Origin: Tepidiformaceae bacterium | GTDB lineage: Bacteria > Chloroflexota > Dehalococcoidia > Tepidiformales > Tepidiformaceae | Assembly (NCBI GenBank): GCA_958295975.1 | Contig: OY282446.1 | Span: forward strand, 1,713,289 to 1,777,288 | Reading direction: 5' to 3' | DNA length: 64,000 nt | Shown: positions 24,504 to 32,700 of the stretch, piece after piece | Layout: every line of letters starts with the position of its first letter | Numbering within the stretch: the first letter of the stretch is position 1 | The notes under the pieces: generated by a model | Database searches by the model: none | What the model was told of the DNA's origin: nothing | Seen by the model: only the letters and a program-made list of their open reading frames with translations | Program-made: the position numbers and the translations under genes

Positions 24504-25694
24504 CTAGACGACGCCGCGGGCGCGCAGGTCGCGGATGGCCTCCGCGCCCAGGCCGAGTTCGCGCAGGATTTCGTCGGTGTGTTCGCCCAGCTCGGGCGTG
24601 GGGCGGTGGGATGGGGGCTGGGGCGTGCGCGTGAGGGAGATGGCCTGCCCCACGACGCGGATGTCGCCGAGCAGGGGATGGGCCACCGGCCGCGCCATGT
24701 CCAGCGTCCCCACCTGCGGGTCCGCGAAGACCTCGTCGATGGCGTTGATGGGGCCGCAGGGCACGCCCGCCTCGTTCAGCGCCGCGATCCAGTCCGCGCT
24801 CGTGCGCGAGGGCGTGACGGCGGCGATGCGCGCGTTCAGGGAGGCGCGGTTGCGCGAGCGCAGCTCCGTCGTGGCGTACTCCGGCGCGGCGATCAGCTCC
24901 GGCAGGCCGAGGGCGCGGCAGAGCCGCCCCCAGAGCACGCTCCCCGAGGCGGCGATGTTGATGTGGCCGTCCGCCGTGGGGAACACGCCCGTGGGGATGC
25001 TGACGGGGTGGTCGTTGCCCGCCTGGGGCGCGACCTCGCCCGCGATCAGCCAGCGCGCCGCCTGGAAATCGAGCATCTGGATCTGCGCCTCCAGCAGCGA
25101 GGTATGCACCCACTGGCCCTCGCCCGAACGCTCGCGCTCGAACAGGGCCAGCAGCACGCCCTGCGCCAGCAGCATCCCCGCCGACAGGTCGGCGAGGGGG
25201 ATGCCCGCGCGCACGGGCCCCTGCCCGGGCAGGCCCGTGATGGACATGAGCCCGCCCAGCCCCTGCGCGATCTGGTCCAGCCCGGGGCGGTCGCGGTAGG
25301 GGCCCTCCTGCCCGAAGCCGGAGACGCTGCCGTAGACGATGCGCGGGTTCACGGCGCGCACGGCCTCGTAGTCGATGCCGAGGCGGCGCTTCACGTCGGG
25401 CCGGTAGTTCTCGATAACCACGTCCGCGTCCTCCGCCAGACGCAGGAAGAGGCCGCGCCCCTCCGGCGCCTTCAGGTTGAGCGTGAGGCCGCGCTTGTTG
25501 CGGTGCAGGTTCTGGAAATCGTAGTCGTGGCGCTCGCCGGTGATGCTTTCGGGGGCGTCGGGGCGTGGGGGCTGCTCGATCTTGATCACCTGCGTGCCCC
25601 AGTCGGCCAGCTGGCGCGCGCAGGTCGGCCCCGCGCGCGCGCGCGTCAGGTCGAGCGCGCGCAGTCCCTCCAGCGGCAGCCGCGATTCGCTCAC
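24504..25694 (-). CDS. CaiB/BaiF (family III) CoA transferase
   Basis: A 396-residue enzyme that moves CoA between carboxylic acids. The N-terminal LEGLRALDLTRARAGPTCAR, the NLHRNKRGLTLNLKAPEGR segment and VSGFGQEGPYRDRPGLDQIA are typical of family III. The catalytic Asp is expected near residue 170, where IPLADLSAGM fits. GTG start at 25694 with GGGAGGG upstream. Its neighbours (CMD protein, P450, GMC oxidoreductase) suggest degradation of an unusual acid or terpenoid-like compound. Substrate unknown. Confidence 0.9.
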   Translation of the reverse strand: MSESRLPLEGLRALDLTRARAGPTCARQLADWGTQVIKIEQPPRPDAPESITGERHDYDFQNLHRNKRGLTLNLKAPEGRGLFLRLAEDADVVIENYRPDVKRRLGIDYEAVRAVNPRIVYGSVSGFGQEGPYRDRPGLDQIAQGLGGLMSITGLPGQGPVRAGIPLADLSAGMLLAQGVLLALFERERSGEGQWVHTSLLEAQIQMLDFQAARWLIAGEVAPQAGNDHPVSIPTGVFPTADGHINIAASGSVLWGRLCRALGLPELIAAPEYATTELRSRNRASLNARIAAVTPSRTSADWIAALNEAGVPCGPINAIDEVFADPQVGTLDMARPVAHPLLGDIRVVGQAISLTRTPQPPSHRPTPELGEHTDEILRELGLGAEAIRDLRARGVV

Positions 25695-25751
25695 GTTCCC
25701 TCCCGCGCCGATCCTACGCAGGCGCTATCGTGTGCGCGAAGGAGCGCCGCC

Positions 25752-26312
25752 ATGTCCCGCCTTCCGCCGCTCGACGAAGGGGGCCTCGCGCCCGAACAGC
25801 GCCGCGTGGCCGAGGCCATCCGCGACGGGCCGCGCGGCGCGGGCGCGTCCGTGCTGGCGGGGCCCTTCGGCGTGTGGCTGCACAGCCCGGGGCTGGCCGG
25901 CCCCGCGCAGGCGCTGGGCGCGCACTGCCGCTTCGGCGCGTCGCTCCCGCGCGACGTCTCCGAGTTCGCCATCCTGCTCACGGCCAAACGCTGGCGCGCG
26001 CAGTACGAGTTCTGGGCGCACGCCCGTCTGGCGCGCGAGGCGGGCGTGCCCGACGACGTGATCGAGGCCATCCGCACGGGCGCGCCCTTCACGCCGGAGC
26101 GCGCCGACCTGGCCCTCGTGCAGCGGCTCGTGGGCGAGTACTTCGAGACCAGCCGCGTCTCCGACGCCACCTACGGCGAGGCGCTGGCGGCCTTCGGCGA
26201 ACGCGGCCTCGTCGACCTCGTGGGCACGGTGGGCTACTACGGCCTCGTCTCCGCCACGCTCAACGTCTTCGAGGTGGAGCTGCCGCCGGGCGAGGCCGAG
26301 CCGCTGCCCTGA
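25752..26312 (+). CDS. Carboxymuconolactone decarboxylase-like protein
   Basis: A 186-residue all-helical protein of the CMD/AhpD superfamily. The core segment EFAILLTAKRWRAQYEFWAH (about residues 76-95) matches CMD-like proteins that lack the redox Cys pair of AhpD, so a decarboxylase or lactone-acting role is more likely than peroxidase. It is divergent from the CoA transferase gene across 57 bases that contain TATCGT, a possible -10. AAGGAG lies 9 bases before the ATG. Substrate unknown. Confidence 0.83.
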   Translation: MSRLPPLDEGGLAPEQRRVAEAIRDGPRGAGASVLAGPFGVWLHSPGLAGPAQALGAHCRFGASLPRDVSEFAILLTAKRWRAQYEFWAHARLAREAGVPDDVIEAIRTGAPFTPERADLALVQRLVGEYFETSRVSDATYGEALAAFGERGLVDLVGTVGYYGLVSATLNVFEVELPPGEAEPLP

Positions 26313-26336
26313 CGCTTCCCGCCCGCGCCGGAGCGC

Positions 26337-27650
26337 TCAGAGGTCGAAGTCGATGTCCAGGTGCTGGAGGCCGCGCACGCCGCCGCGTCCGGGCGGCGGG
26401 AAGGCGATGCCCTCGTTGGGCACGTCGGCCAGCCGCGGGTTCTTCAGCGTCTCCAGCAGGATGCGCGAGGCGATGACCGACTCCTGCCGCGCCAGCGCGT
26501 AGCCCATGCAGAAGTGCGTCTCCTGTCCGAAGCCGAGGTGGCTGGCCACTCCGTCCTTCCAGTAGCCCGTGCGCAGCTCCTTCCCGAAGTAGAGGTCGTC
26601 GCGGAAGATGTCGAAGCGGTCGGGGTTCTTGAACACGCGCTCGTCGCGGTTGCCGGAGCCGAGGCCGAGCCATGCCGTGGCGCCCACGGGCAGCACGCGG
26701 TCGCGCAGCTCCACCTCCACCTTCGCGCGGCGGCGCTGCCAGTGGTTGGAGCCGTCGAAGCGCAGCATCTCCGTGAACACGCGGTCCATGAGCGCGGGAT
26801 CGTCGCGCACGGCCTCGTACTGCGCGGGGTGGCGCAGCAGGTTCCACCACATGGCGTCGATGGCCTTGTGCGTGGTGTCGCCGCCGCCCACCAGCAGCAG
26901 GGCCACGTAGCCGCGGATCTGGTCGCGCGTCATGTGCGCGCCGTCCTTCTCGGCGTGGCAGAAGGTGGAGAGCAGGTCGTCGCGCGGCTCGGCCATGCGC
27001 GCGTCGATGAGCGGGTCGAGGTAGGCGAAGAGCTCGTCGCGCGCCTTCATGCCGCGGCGGAAGTGGGCGCGCCCGTAGCCATTCCCCGCGAACAGCTCGT
27101 CGTAGATGTGCTCGAAGTAGTCGTTGTCCGCCTCGGGCAGGCCGAGCATCCCCGCGATCACGCGGATGGGGAAGCGCGCGCTGAACTGGGCCACGAGGTC
27201 CACGCGCCCGCGCGCCGCCTGCCCCGCCGCGCGGTCCGCGCGCGCGTTCGCCAGGAAGCGCCCGACGATGTCCGCGGCGATGCGCTCGATGAGGGGCACG
27301 CGCGCGAGCAGGCGGTTGCCCACGAATTCGCCCGCCACGATGCCGCGCAGCCACACGTAGTCCGGCCCCTCGCCCAGCTCGTTCAGCGTCTGGCCGAGGG
27401 GCGTGTCCGAGCCGAACTTGAACTTGCCGCGCGGGTCGTAGACGGCGCGCGTGAACTGCGCGTTGTTCTTGTAGATGGCCCAAATGTCCTCGTAGCGCGA
27501 GACGATCCAGCGGTTCTGGAACTTGTCCTGGTAGACGGGCTCGTGGTCGCGCAGCCGCCGGTAGAGCGGGAAGGGATCGACGCGGAACTCCTCGGTGAGG
27601 AATTCGCCCGGCTCGATCAGGCCGGGGTCGCTCGCGGTCGGCGCGGTCAT
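26337..27650 (-). CDS. Cytochrome P450
   Basis: A 437-residue soluble bacterial P450 monooxygenase. The I-helix oxygen-binding motif is VGGGDTTHKA (about residue 245), the K-helix ExxR is EMLRF, and the heme-ligand loop is FGQETHFCMGYALARQE (Cys near residue 390). The ATG at 27650 has AAGGAGG 6 bases upstream, and that site lies in the end of the GMC gene, so the two are coupled. No ferredoxin or reductase gene is in the window. Length and motif order are normal, similar to CYP107/CYP125-like enzymes, but the substrate cannot be assigned. Confidence 0.94.
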   Translation of the reverse strand: MTAPTASDPGLIEPGEFLTEEFRVDPFPLYRRLRDHEPVYQDKFQNRWIVSRYEDIWAIYKNNAQFTRAVYDPRGKFKFGSDTPLGQTLNELGEGPDYVWLRGIVAGEFVGNRLLARVPLIERIAADIVGRFLANARADRAAGQAARGRVDLVAQFSARFPIRVIAGMLGLPEADNDYFEHIYDELFAGNGYGRAHFRRGMKARDELFAYLDPLIDARMAEPRDDLLSTFCHAEKDGAHMTRDQIRGYVALLLVGGGDTTHKAIDAMWWNLLRHPAQYEAVRDDPALMDRVFTEMLRFDGSNHWQRRRAKVEVELRDRVLPVGATAWLGLGSGNRDERVFKNPDRFDIFRDDLYFGKELRTGYWKDGVASHLGFGQETHFCMGYALARQESVIASRILLETLKNPRLADVPNEGIAFPPPGRGGVRGLQHLDIDFDL

Positions 27651-27661
27651 GGCCGCCTCCT

Positions 27662-29164
27662 TCATTCGCCGTCGCGCATCCAGCGGGCGATGCGCTCGCC
27701 GATCATGATGCAGGTGAGGTTCGTGTTGGCGCGCACGATGGTGGGCATGATGGAGGCGTCGGCCACGCGCAGCCCCTCCACGCCGTGCACGCGCCCGTGC
27801 GCGTCCACCACCGCGTCGGGGTCGTCCGCGGGCCCCATGCGCGCGGTGCCGGCGGGATGGAAGTTGTGCGAGCCCGCGGCGCGGATGTGCGCGTCCAGCG
27901 CCGCCTCGTCCGCGAACGCCTCCGCGGGCGGCGTCTCCAGCGCCTCCGCGTACTGCGCGATGGCGGGGCGCCCGGCCATGCGCCTGCACAGCCGCAGCCC
28001 CTCGCGCAGGCGGCGCACGTCCTCCTCCTCGGCGAAGAAGTTGAGCTCGATGCGCGGCTGGTGGCGGAAGTCGGCGCTCTCCACGCGCAGCCGCCCGCGC
28101 GAACGGGGGCGCTGCAGGATGGCCAGCAGCGCGAAGCTCCCCTCGCGCCCGGGGAAGTGGTTGACCATGTAAATCTGCATGTCGTTCGGCTCGCCGCCCG
28201 CGGCCCCGTAGCGCAGCATCGTCTGCACGGGCGGGTCGGGCAGCACGGAGACGCCCGCTTTGGCGCGGCAGGTGAGCGCCACGAGCGGGTGGTCGATGAG
28301 GTTGCGGCCCACGCCCGGCGACTCCCGCGCGAGGGGCGCGCCGATGGCCTCCACCTCCTCGCGCGCGCCGACGCCGGAACGCACGAGGATGGGCGGCGAC
28401 TGGACGGCCCCCGCCGCGAGCACGACCTCGCGCCCCGCCACGCGCTGCAGCTCGCCGCCGCACTCCGCCTCCACGCCCGCCGCGCGCCCGTCCTCGATCA
28501 GCACGCGGTTGACGAGGCAGCCGCCGCGCACCGTCAGGTTGAGCCGGTGGCGGGCGGGATCGAGGTAGGCCATGGCCGTCGAGATGCGCGTATCGCCCTC
28601 GCGGTTCTGGGCCATGGGGCTCACGCCCGTGGCCTCCGGATGGTTGAAGTCCGCCGCGTAGGGGAAGCCCTCCTCGCGGCAGACGTCGATGAAGGCGCGC
28701 TGCAGGGGGCGCAGCTCGTCGGCCCGCCAGCGCACGATGGGCAGGGGGCCGTTCGCGCCGTGGAAGTCGCCCCCCATGTCGCGGTCGCGTTCGAGCGCGC
28801 GGAAGAAGGGCAGGCAGTCCGTCCAGGCCCAGCCGTCGTTCCCCAGCGCGGCCCACTCGTCGAAATCCTCGGGCGCGCCGCGGATGGCGAGCGTGCCGTT
28901 CACCGCCGAGGAGCCGCCCGTCACGCGCCCGCGGGGGTAGGCCACCTCGCGCCCGGGCACGGCCTCCGCCGTGAAGCCCCAGTCGTGGTCGGTCACGGAG
29001 ACTTGGTGGGCGTAGCGCAGGTCGTGGGGCGTGGCCTCGCGGCCCGCGTAGTCGGGCCCCGCCTCGAGCAGCAGCACGGAGCGGTCGGCGTCCTCGCTGA
29101 GGCGCGCGGCCAGCGCCGCCCCGGACGATCCGGCCCCCACCACGATGACGTCGTACGCGCTCAC
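27662..29164 (-). CDS. GMC-family FAD-dependent oxidoreductase
   Basis: A 500-residue flavoprotein of the glucose-methanol-choline family (choline dehydrogenase-like). The FAD dinucleotide motif VVGAGSSGAALAARLSED is near the N-terminus, followed by LLEAGPD, the signature RGRVTGGSSAVNG and the active-site His in GSHNFHPAGTARMG. Start: the GTG at 29164 lies 7 bases after TATGCT (29177-29172); the upstream ATG at 29176 is inside that hexamer, so the GTG is preferred. It oxidises an alcohol, perhaps the product of the P450. Confidence 0.92.
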   Translation of the reverse strand: MSAYDVIVVGAGSSGAALAARLSEDADRSVLLLEAGPDYAGREATPHDLRYAHQVSVTDHDWGFTAEAVPGREVAYPRGRVTGGSSAVNGTLAIRGAPEDFDEWAALGNDGWAWTDCLPFFRALERDRDMGGDFHGANGPLPIVRWRADELRPLQRAFIDVCREEGFPYAADFNHPEATGVSPMAQNREGDTRISTAMAYLDPARHRLNLTVRGGCLVNRVLIEDGRAAGVEAECGGELQRVAGREVVLAAGAVQSPPILVRSGVGAREEVEAIGAPLARESPGVGRNLIDHPLVALTCRAKAGVSVLPDPPVQTMLRYGAAGGEPNDMQIYMVNHFPGREGSFALLAILQRPRSRGRLRVESADFRHQPRIELNFFAEEEDVRRLREGLRLCRRMAGRPAIAQYAEALETPPAEAFADEAALDAHIRAAGSHNFHPAGTARMGPADDPDAVVDAHGRVHGVEGLRVADASIMPTIVRANTNLTCIMIGERIARWMRDGE

Positions 29165-29171
29165 GGGCGCA

Positions 29172-29177
29172 AGCATA
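29172..29177 (-). promoter_or_regulatory. -10-like hexamer for a leaderless transcript
   Basis: TATGCT on the minus strand ends 7 bases before the GTG at 29164 and overlaps the competing ATG at 29176, which decides the start of the GMC gene. Confidence 0.5.
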
Positions 29178-29207
29178 CGCCGCCGCGCGCCCCCCGCCGG
29201 TGCTTCG

Positions 29208-30440
29208 CTAGGCGCGCTTCACCTCGGCGTACTGCGGGGGCGGGCCCTCGCCCAGCCACGTCTTGCCCATGAGCCCGTAGTGGCGCCAGCTGACGCCGCC
29301 GTGCGCCGCCGCCTGATGCGCGTCGCGCAGCTTGCGCTCCAGCGGGTGGGTCATGCGGCTGGCCGTCGTGCCCGCCGTGTTGTGGATCACGTCGACCACG
29401 CGGCGCGAGGCCTGCGCGGCGTGCGTGGAGGCCAGCAGCCCCAGCCGCAGCAGCGGCCATTCGGGGATGGAGCGCCCGCCGTCGAGCGGCCCCAGGTTCT
29501 CCTCGATGTCCGCCTGCGTCTCCAGCACGAAGGCGCGCGCGGCGTGCAGCGTGGCCTCCATCTCGCCCAGCCGGATGTAGGCCTCGGGCTGGTCCTTGAG
29601 CACGGAGCCGGACATCCACGGCGTCTTCGTGAGCGCCAGCTCGGTGAAGGCGTCGATGGCCCCGCGCGCGATGCCCAGCGCCACGGCCGCCTTGTTGTAG
29701 GGCACCTGCGAGGGGTTGCGGAGCGTCGGGTTCTCCCAGTGCTCCGTGGAGGCCAGCGCGTTCTGGGGCAGCACGTGCTTCGGCGGCACGTAGCCGTCCA
29801 CGATGCGCACGTCGTGGCTGCCGGAGCCGCGCAGCCCGGCCATGTCCCAGGTGTCCACCGGCTCGAACTCGCCGCGCGGCACCATGAAGGAGGCGTCCGC
29901 CGGTTCGCCCGTCTCCTCGTCCACGGTCTCCGCCGCGGGGTTGAGCACGAGGTTCCAGGTGGCGTTGTAGCAGCCGCTGGCGAAGGCCCCCTGATAGGTC
30001 GTGCGCCAGCCGTCGCCCTCGCGTTTGGCCGTGCGTCCGGGGAACTCGCCGTTGGGCGTGCCCAGCCCCGAGCAGACGAGCAGGTCCCAGTCGTCGCTGA
30101 TCTCGTGCGCGAAGGCGGGTTCCATCTGGCGCAGCACGAGCGAGTTGATCTCGGAATTGATCTGCACGCACCAGCCGATGGAGCCGTCGATCGCGGCGGA
30201 GGCCTCGATGGCCTCGATCTGCCCGTGCGCGAACAGATTCTCGCCGCCCAGCTCGGTGGGCATGGCGAAGCGGTAGAGCCCGGCCTTCGCCATCTCCTTC
30301 GACACCCAGTCGGGCAGCCGCCGCAGCTGCTGCGCCTCGTCGCCGCCCTCCGCCAGCGCCTCGCGGATGCCGGCGATGCGCTCCACCACCGGCGTCTTCG
30401 CCAGCTCCGCGCTCCGGTCCAGAATCTCCTGTCGCACCAT
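29208..30440 (-). CDS. Acyl-CoA dehydrogenase-like flavoprotein (HsaA/HpaB-type)
   Basis: A 410-residue protein with the acyl-CoA dehydrogenase fold in the form used by two-component flavin monooxygenases. Visible features are AIDGSIGWCVQINSEIN (about residue 80), the middle-domain DTWDMAGLRGSGSHDVRI and the C-terminal helical domain with NTAGTTASRMTHPLER. The middle motif binds the flavin pyrimidine in this family. Either dehydrogenation or hydroxylation is possible. ATG 30440 was chosen for GGAGG 8 bases upstream and TATCAT as a -10. It is upstream of the GMC and P450 genes on the same strand. Confidence 0.84.
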   Translation of the reverse strand: MVRQEILDRSAELAKTPVVERIAGIREALAEGGDEAQQLRRLPDWVSKEMAKAGLYRFAMPTELGGENLFAHGQIEAIEASAAIDGSIGWCVQINSEINSLVLRQMEPAFAHEISDDWDLLVCSGLGTPNGEFPGRTAKREGDGWRTTYQGAFASGCYNATWNLVLNPAAETVDEETGEPADASFMVPRGEFEPVDTWDMAGLRGSGSHDVRIVDGYVPPKHVLPQNALASTEHWENPTLRNPSQVPYNKAAVALGIARGAIDAFTELALTKTPWMSGSVLKDQPEAYIRLGEMEATLHAARAFVLETQADIEENLGPLDGGRSIPEWPLLRLGLLASTHAAQASRRVVDVIHNTAGTTASRMTHPLERKLRDAHQAAAHGGVSWRHYGLMGKTWLGEGPPPQYAEVKRA

Positions 30441-30540
30441 GGCCGCGCCCTCCGTTCGCTTCGGGTTTCGCGCGGATGATACCGGAGCGGCGCGCGCCCG
30501 TGTGCTACGGTGGGCGGCATACCGTTCGCGGAGGCCCCCC

Positions 30541-30984
30541 ATGCCCGACGTCGCGCCCGTTCCCGACGGCTACACCGCCGTCACGCCCTACCTCGTGGCC
30601 GAGGACGCCCCCCGCCTCATCGAGTTCCTCGCCGAGGCCTTCGGGGCGGTCGAGCGCATGCGCATCCCCATGCCCGACGGCGGCCTCGGCCATGCCGAGG
30701 TCGAGATCGCCGGGGCCGCCGTCATGCTCAGCTCCGCCGCCCCGCCCGAATTCGCGCCCACGCAGTCCCAGCTCCACCTCTACGTCGAGGACGTGGACGC
30801 CGTGTACGAGCGCGCGGTGGGCGCGGGCGGCGCCGCCGTCGCCGAGCCCGCCGACCAGTTCTACGGCGACCGTCTGGGCCGCGTGGCCGACCCCGCCGGC
30901 AACGTCTGGTCCATCGCCACGCACGTCGAGGACGTGACCCCGGAGCAGATCATGGAGCGCATGGCGGCCATGGGCGAAGGCTAG
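30541..30984 (+). CDS. PhnB-like VOC-family protein
   Basis: A 147-residue single VOC domain of the PhnB/glyoxalase-like group (VTPYLVAEDAPRLIEFLAEA, MPDGGLGHAEVEI, LHLYVEDVDAVYERAV, RLGRVADPAGNVWSIATH). Metal ligands of true glyoxalases are partly kept. GGAGG precedes the ATG, and TGCTACGGT upstream resembles an extended -10. Function unknown. Confidence 0.83.
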   Translation: MPDVAPVPDGYTAVTPYLVAEDAPRLIEFLAEAFGAVERMRIPMPDGGLGHAEVEIAGAAVMLSSAAPPEFAPTQSQLHLYVEDVDAVYERAVGAGGAAVAEPADQFYGDRLGRVADPAGNVWSIATHVEDVTPEQIMERMAAMGEG

Positions 30985-30995
30985 CGCCATCGTGC

Positions 30996-31001
30996 TAGAG
31001 T
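30996..31001 (+). promoter_or_regulatory. Extended -10-like hexamer, leaderless transcript
   Basis: TGC followed by TAGAGT ends 6 bases before the ATG at 31008. Confidence 0.45.
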
Positions 31002-31007
31002 GACGGC

Positions 31008-31274
31008 ATGGCGCTGACCTTCGACACGGGCAAACACGCGCGCGCCATCCGCGAGGGTGGCGTGCCCGCGCCCGCCGCCGACGCCATCGTGGACGCGATC
31101 GCGGACGCCACGGACTCGCTCGTCACGGAGGAGTTCCTGCGGAACGAGCTGGCCCTCCAGACCGAGCGGCTGCGCGCGGAGATGTGGCGCGCCATGTACC
31201 TGTTGCTCGGCGCCGTGACGCTCAGCGTCTCCGCCATCGCGGGCATCGCGTTGGCCATCGCCAAGCTGTTCTAG
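31008..31274 (+). CDS. Small coiled-coil, tail-anchored membrane protein
   Basis: An 88-residue protein with an amphipathic charged region (about residues 10-58, with EEFLRNELALQTERLRAEM) followed by one C-terminal membrane helix (about residues 62-86). The arrangement resembles the CCDC90/DUF1640 group of small tail-anchored coiled-coil proteins. No function is established. It heads a run of three small genes on the same strand with short spacers. Confidence 0.6.
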   Translation: MALTFDTGKHARAIREGGVPAPAADAIVDAIADATDSLVTEEFLRNELALQTERLRAEMWRAMYLLLGAVTLSVSAIAGIALAIAKLF

Positions 31275-31282
31275 GAGGGCGC

Positions 31283-31399
31283 ATGGAGAGCGTGCTGGAG
31301 GGGCTTGAGGACGACATCGATGCAAGCAGGGGCTTGATTGTACGGGTCGAAGGCTGTAGCGTACCCAGAGAATCGCGCCCTAGAAGAAGCAAGGAGTAG
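31283..31399 (+). CDS. Very small protein, 38 residues
   Basis: An ATG at 31283 has a strong ribosome site (AGGAGG) 5 bases upstream, placed just after the stop of the preceding gene. The next gene starts 2 bases after its stop. The product is acidic at the N-terminus and basic at the C-terminus. It may be a real small protein or a coupling cistron that feeds ribosomes to the gene at 31402. Confidence 0.45.
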   Translation: MESVLEGLEDDIDASRGLIVRVEGCSVPRESRPRRSKE

Positions 31400-31401
31400 C
31401 C

Positions 31402-31692
31402 ATGACGGATCTGACGAAAGAAGAATGGCTCAAGCTCCAAGTGGAGAAGGCTGAGGCGCATCCGGAGATGGTGAAGCTGGTCGAAAAGATCAGCGCTCTT
31501 ACGGATGAACAGATCGAAGACATCTCTAGTAAGAGCGAAGAGTACGTGGAAAGCATGAGGGTGACTCAGTCCCTGCCCGGTGCTGAAATCGTCGATTTCC
31601 TTGCTAACCTGTTGGAAGTGTCTGACGCAACTGCAACGGCACTTATTGTCCTCTACTGGCGAATGAGGAACCGCAAAGACAAGGGCGATTAG
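31402..31692 (+). CDS. Small hypothetical protein
   Basis: A 96-residue, mostly helical, Glu- and Lys-rich soluble protein (MTDLTKEEWLKLQVEKAEA at the start). AAGGAG lies 6 bases before the ATG. Its base composition is visibly AT-richer than flanking genes, which fits an acquired gene. I recognise no family. Confidence 0.6.
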   Translation: MTDLTKEEWLKLQVEKAEAHPEMVKLVEKISALTDEQIEDISSKSEEYVESMRVTQSLPGAEIVDFLANLLEVSDATATALIVLYWRMRNRKDKGD

Positions 31693-31736
31693 GCGGAAGC
31701 TGCGTGCCCGCGCCCGCCCTGTTCGCGGAAGCGCGC

Positions 31737-32624
31737 TCAGTCGCGCAGGCGCACGCGGAACTGCGCGGGGTCCAGCCCGGCGTGCTTGACGATGAGCCGA
31801 GCGTTGCTGGCGCAATAGCGAGCATCGAACTTCCCTTCAAGCCAAAACGGGCCAACCTGCAGGGGCTGGGAAAATAGCGCTCCGCTCGGGTGTTCCGGCT
31901 CGCTGGCGATGACATGGCGCTTCTGAAGCGTGATGGGCGGCAGCGTCTCGTCGTAGTGCTCCTCTTGCCAGAGCCATCGCGTCACTTCCACCGGAAGGGC
32001 GATCCACGTTTCGATGTCGATTTGCGTGGCATCAGGGAACTGAATTGCGCTGGGCGGAGCGTCGTTCAAAGCGGGATACACGGCTGCCAGCGAATGCCAG
32101 CCTATCTCCGTGCCCGCGTCCCACTGCGGCGGCTCGGGTTCGCTGAGCGCCTCCCCGGCGATGTGCGAGAGGAGCAGCGGACGCCAGAGCGCCAGCGCGC
32201 TCACGCACACGGCCTCGGCCTCCCCGGCGAGGTCGAAGGCGGCGATGGGGCGCTCGGTCTCCCGGCTGGCCGCGTACAGCTCCCAGCGCCAGCCGTCGGT
32301 GATGGCGCCGTACGCCGCGCCCGTCTCGCGCGCCGCGATGAGCAGGGCGTCAACGCTCTCCCGCAAGGGCTCGTCCAGCGCGTGCGCCTCGACCAGCGCC
32401 ACCAGCCGCCCGTCGTCGAGCAGGCCGTACTCGTGCGCGCCGGAGCCGCTCCGGTATTCGGGGACCACCAGCGCCGGGTCCTCGGTGTCCCAGCCGAGCC
32501 GCCGCAGCAGGGGGTCCACGAGGGCGTACCGCGTCAGTGGCTGGCTTTCGCGCAGGGCCGCGCCGTGAAGGTCCGCGACCCTCTGAATGGTCCGAATCAG
32601 CGCCAGCAGGTCGTCCAGCGGCAT
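31737..32624 (-). CDS. Restriction type I R-subunit N-domain-like protein, probably inactive
   Basis: A 295-residue protein. The first 130 residues resemble the N-terminal nuclease domain of type I restriction subunits (YALVDPLLRRLGWDTEDP, then YGLLDDGRLVALVEAHALDE, then TDGWRWELY). In active domains the third segment reads with an E-A-K triad; here the Lys position is His and the preceding Asp position is Glu, so nuclease activity is doubtful. No helicase domain follows. The C-terminal half is unrecognised, Trp-rich, and AT-richer. The ATG at 32624 follows TATAGT by 7 bases. Confidence 0.6.
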   Translation of the reverse strand: MPLDDLLALIRTIQRVADLHGAALRESQPLTRYALVDPLLRRLGWDTEDPALVVPEYRSGSGAHEYGLLDDGRLVALVEAHALDEPLRESVDALLIAARETGAAYGAITDGWRWELYAASRETERPIAAFDLAGEAEAVCVSALALWRPLLLSHIAGEALSEPEPPQWDAGTEIGWHSLAAVYPALNDAPPSAIQFPDATQIDIETWIALPVEVTRWLWQEEHYDETLPPITLQKRHVIASEPEHPSGALFSQPLQVGPFWLEGKFDARYCASNARLIVKHAGLDPAQFRVRLRD

Positions 32625-32631
32625 CGCCCGC

Positions 32632-32637
32632 ACTATA
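32632..32637 (-). promoter_or_regulatory. -10-like hexamer for a leaderless transcript
   Basis: TATAGT on the minus strand ends 7 bases before the ATG at 32624. A plus-strand TATACT at 32641-32646 next to it probably serves the divergent oxidoreductase gene. Confidence 0.45.
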
Positions 32638-32700
32638 CCGTATACTCCCGCCCGCGCCCCCATCCCGCGCCCCCATCCCGCGCCCCACAGGAGCCCGCGC

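Noticed and set aside
31222-31815. Minus-strand open frame of 197 codons
   Set aside because: It lies opposite three small plus-strand genes with ribosome sites and has no domain-like composition.
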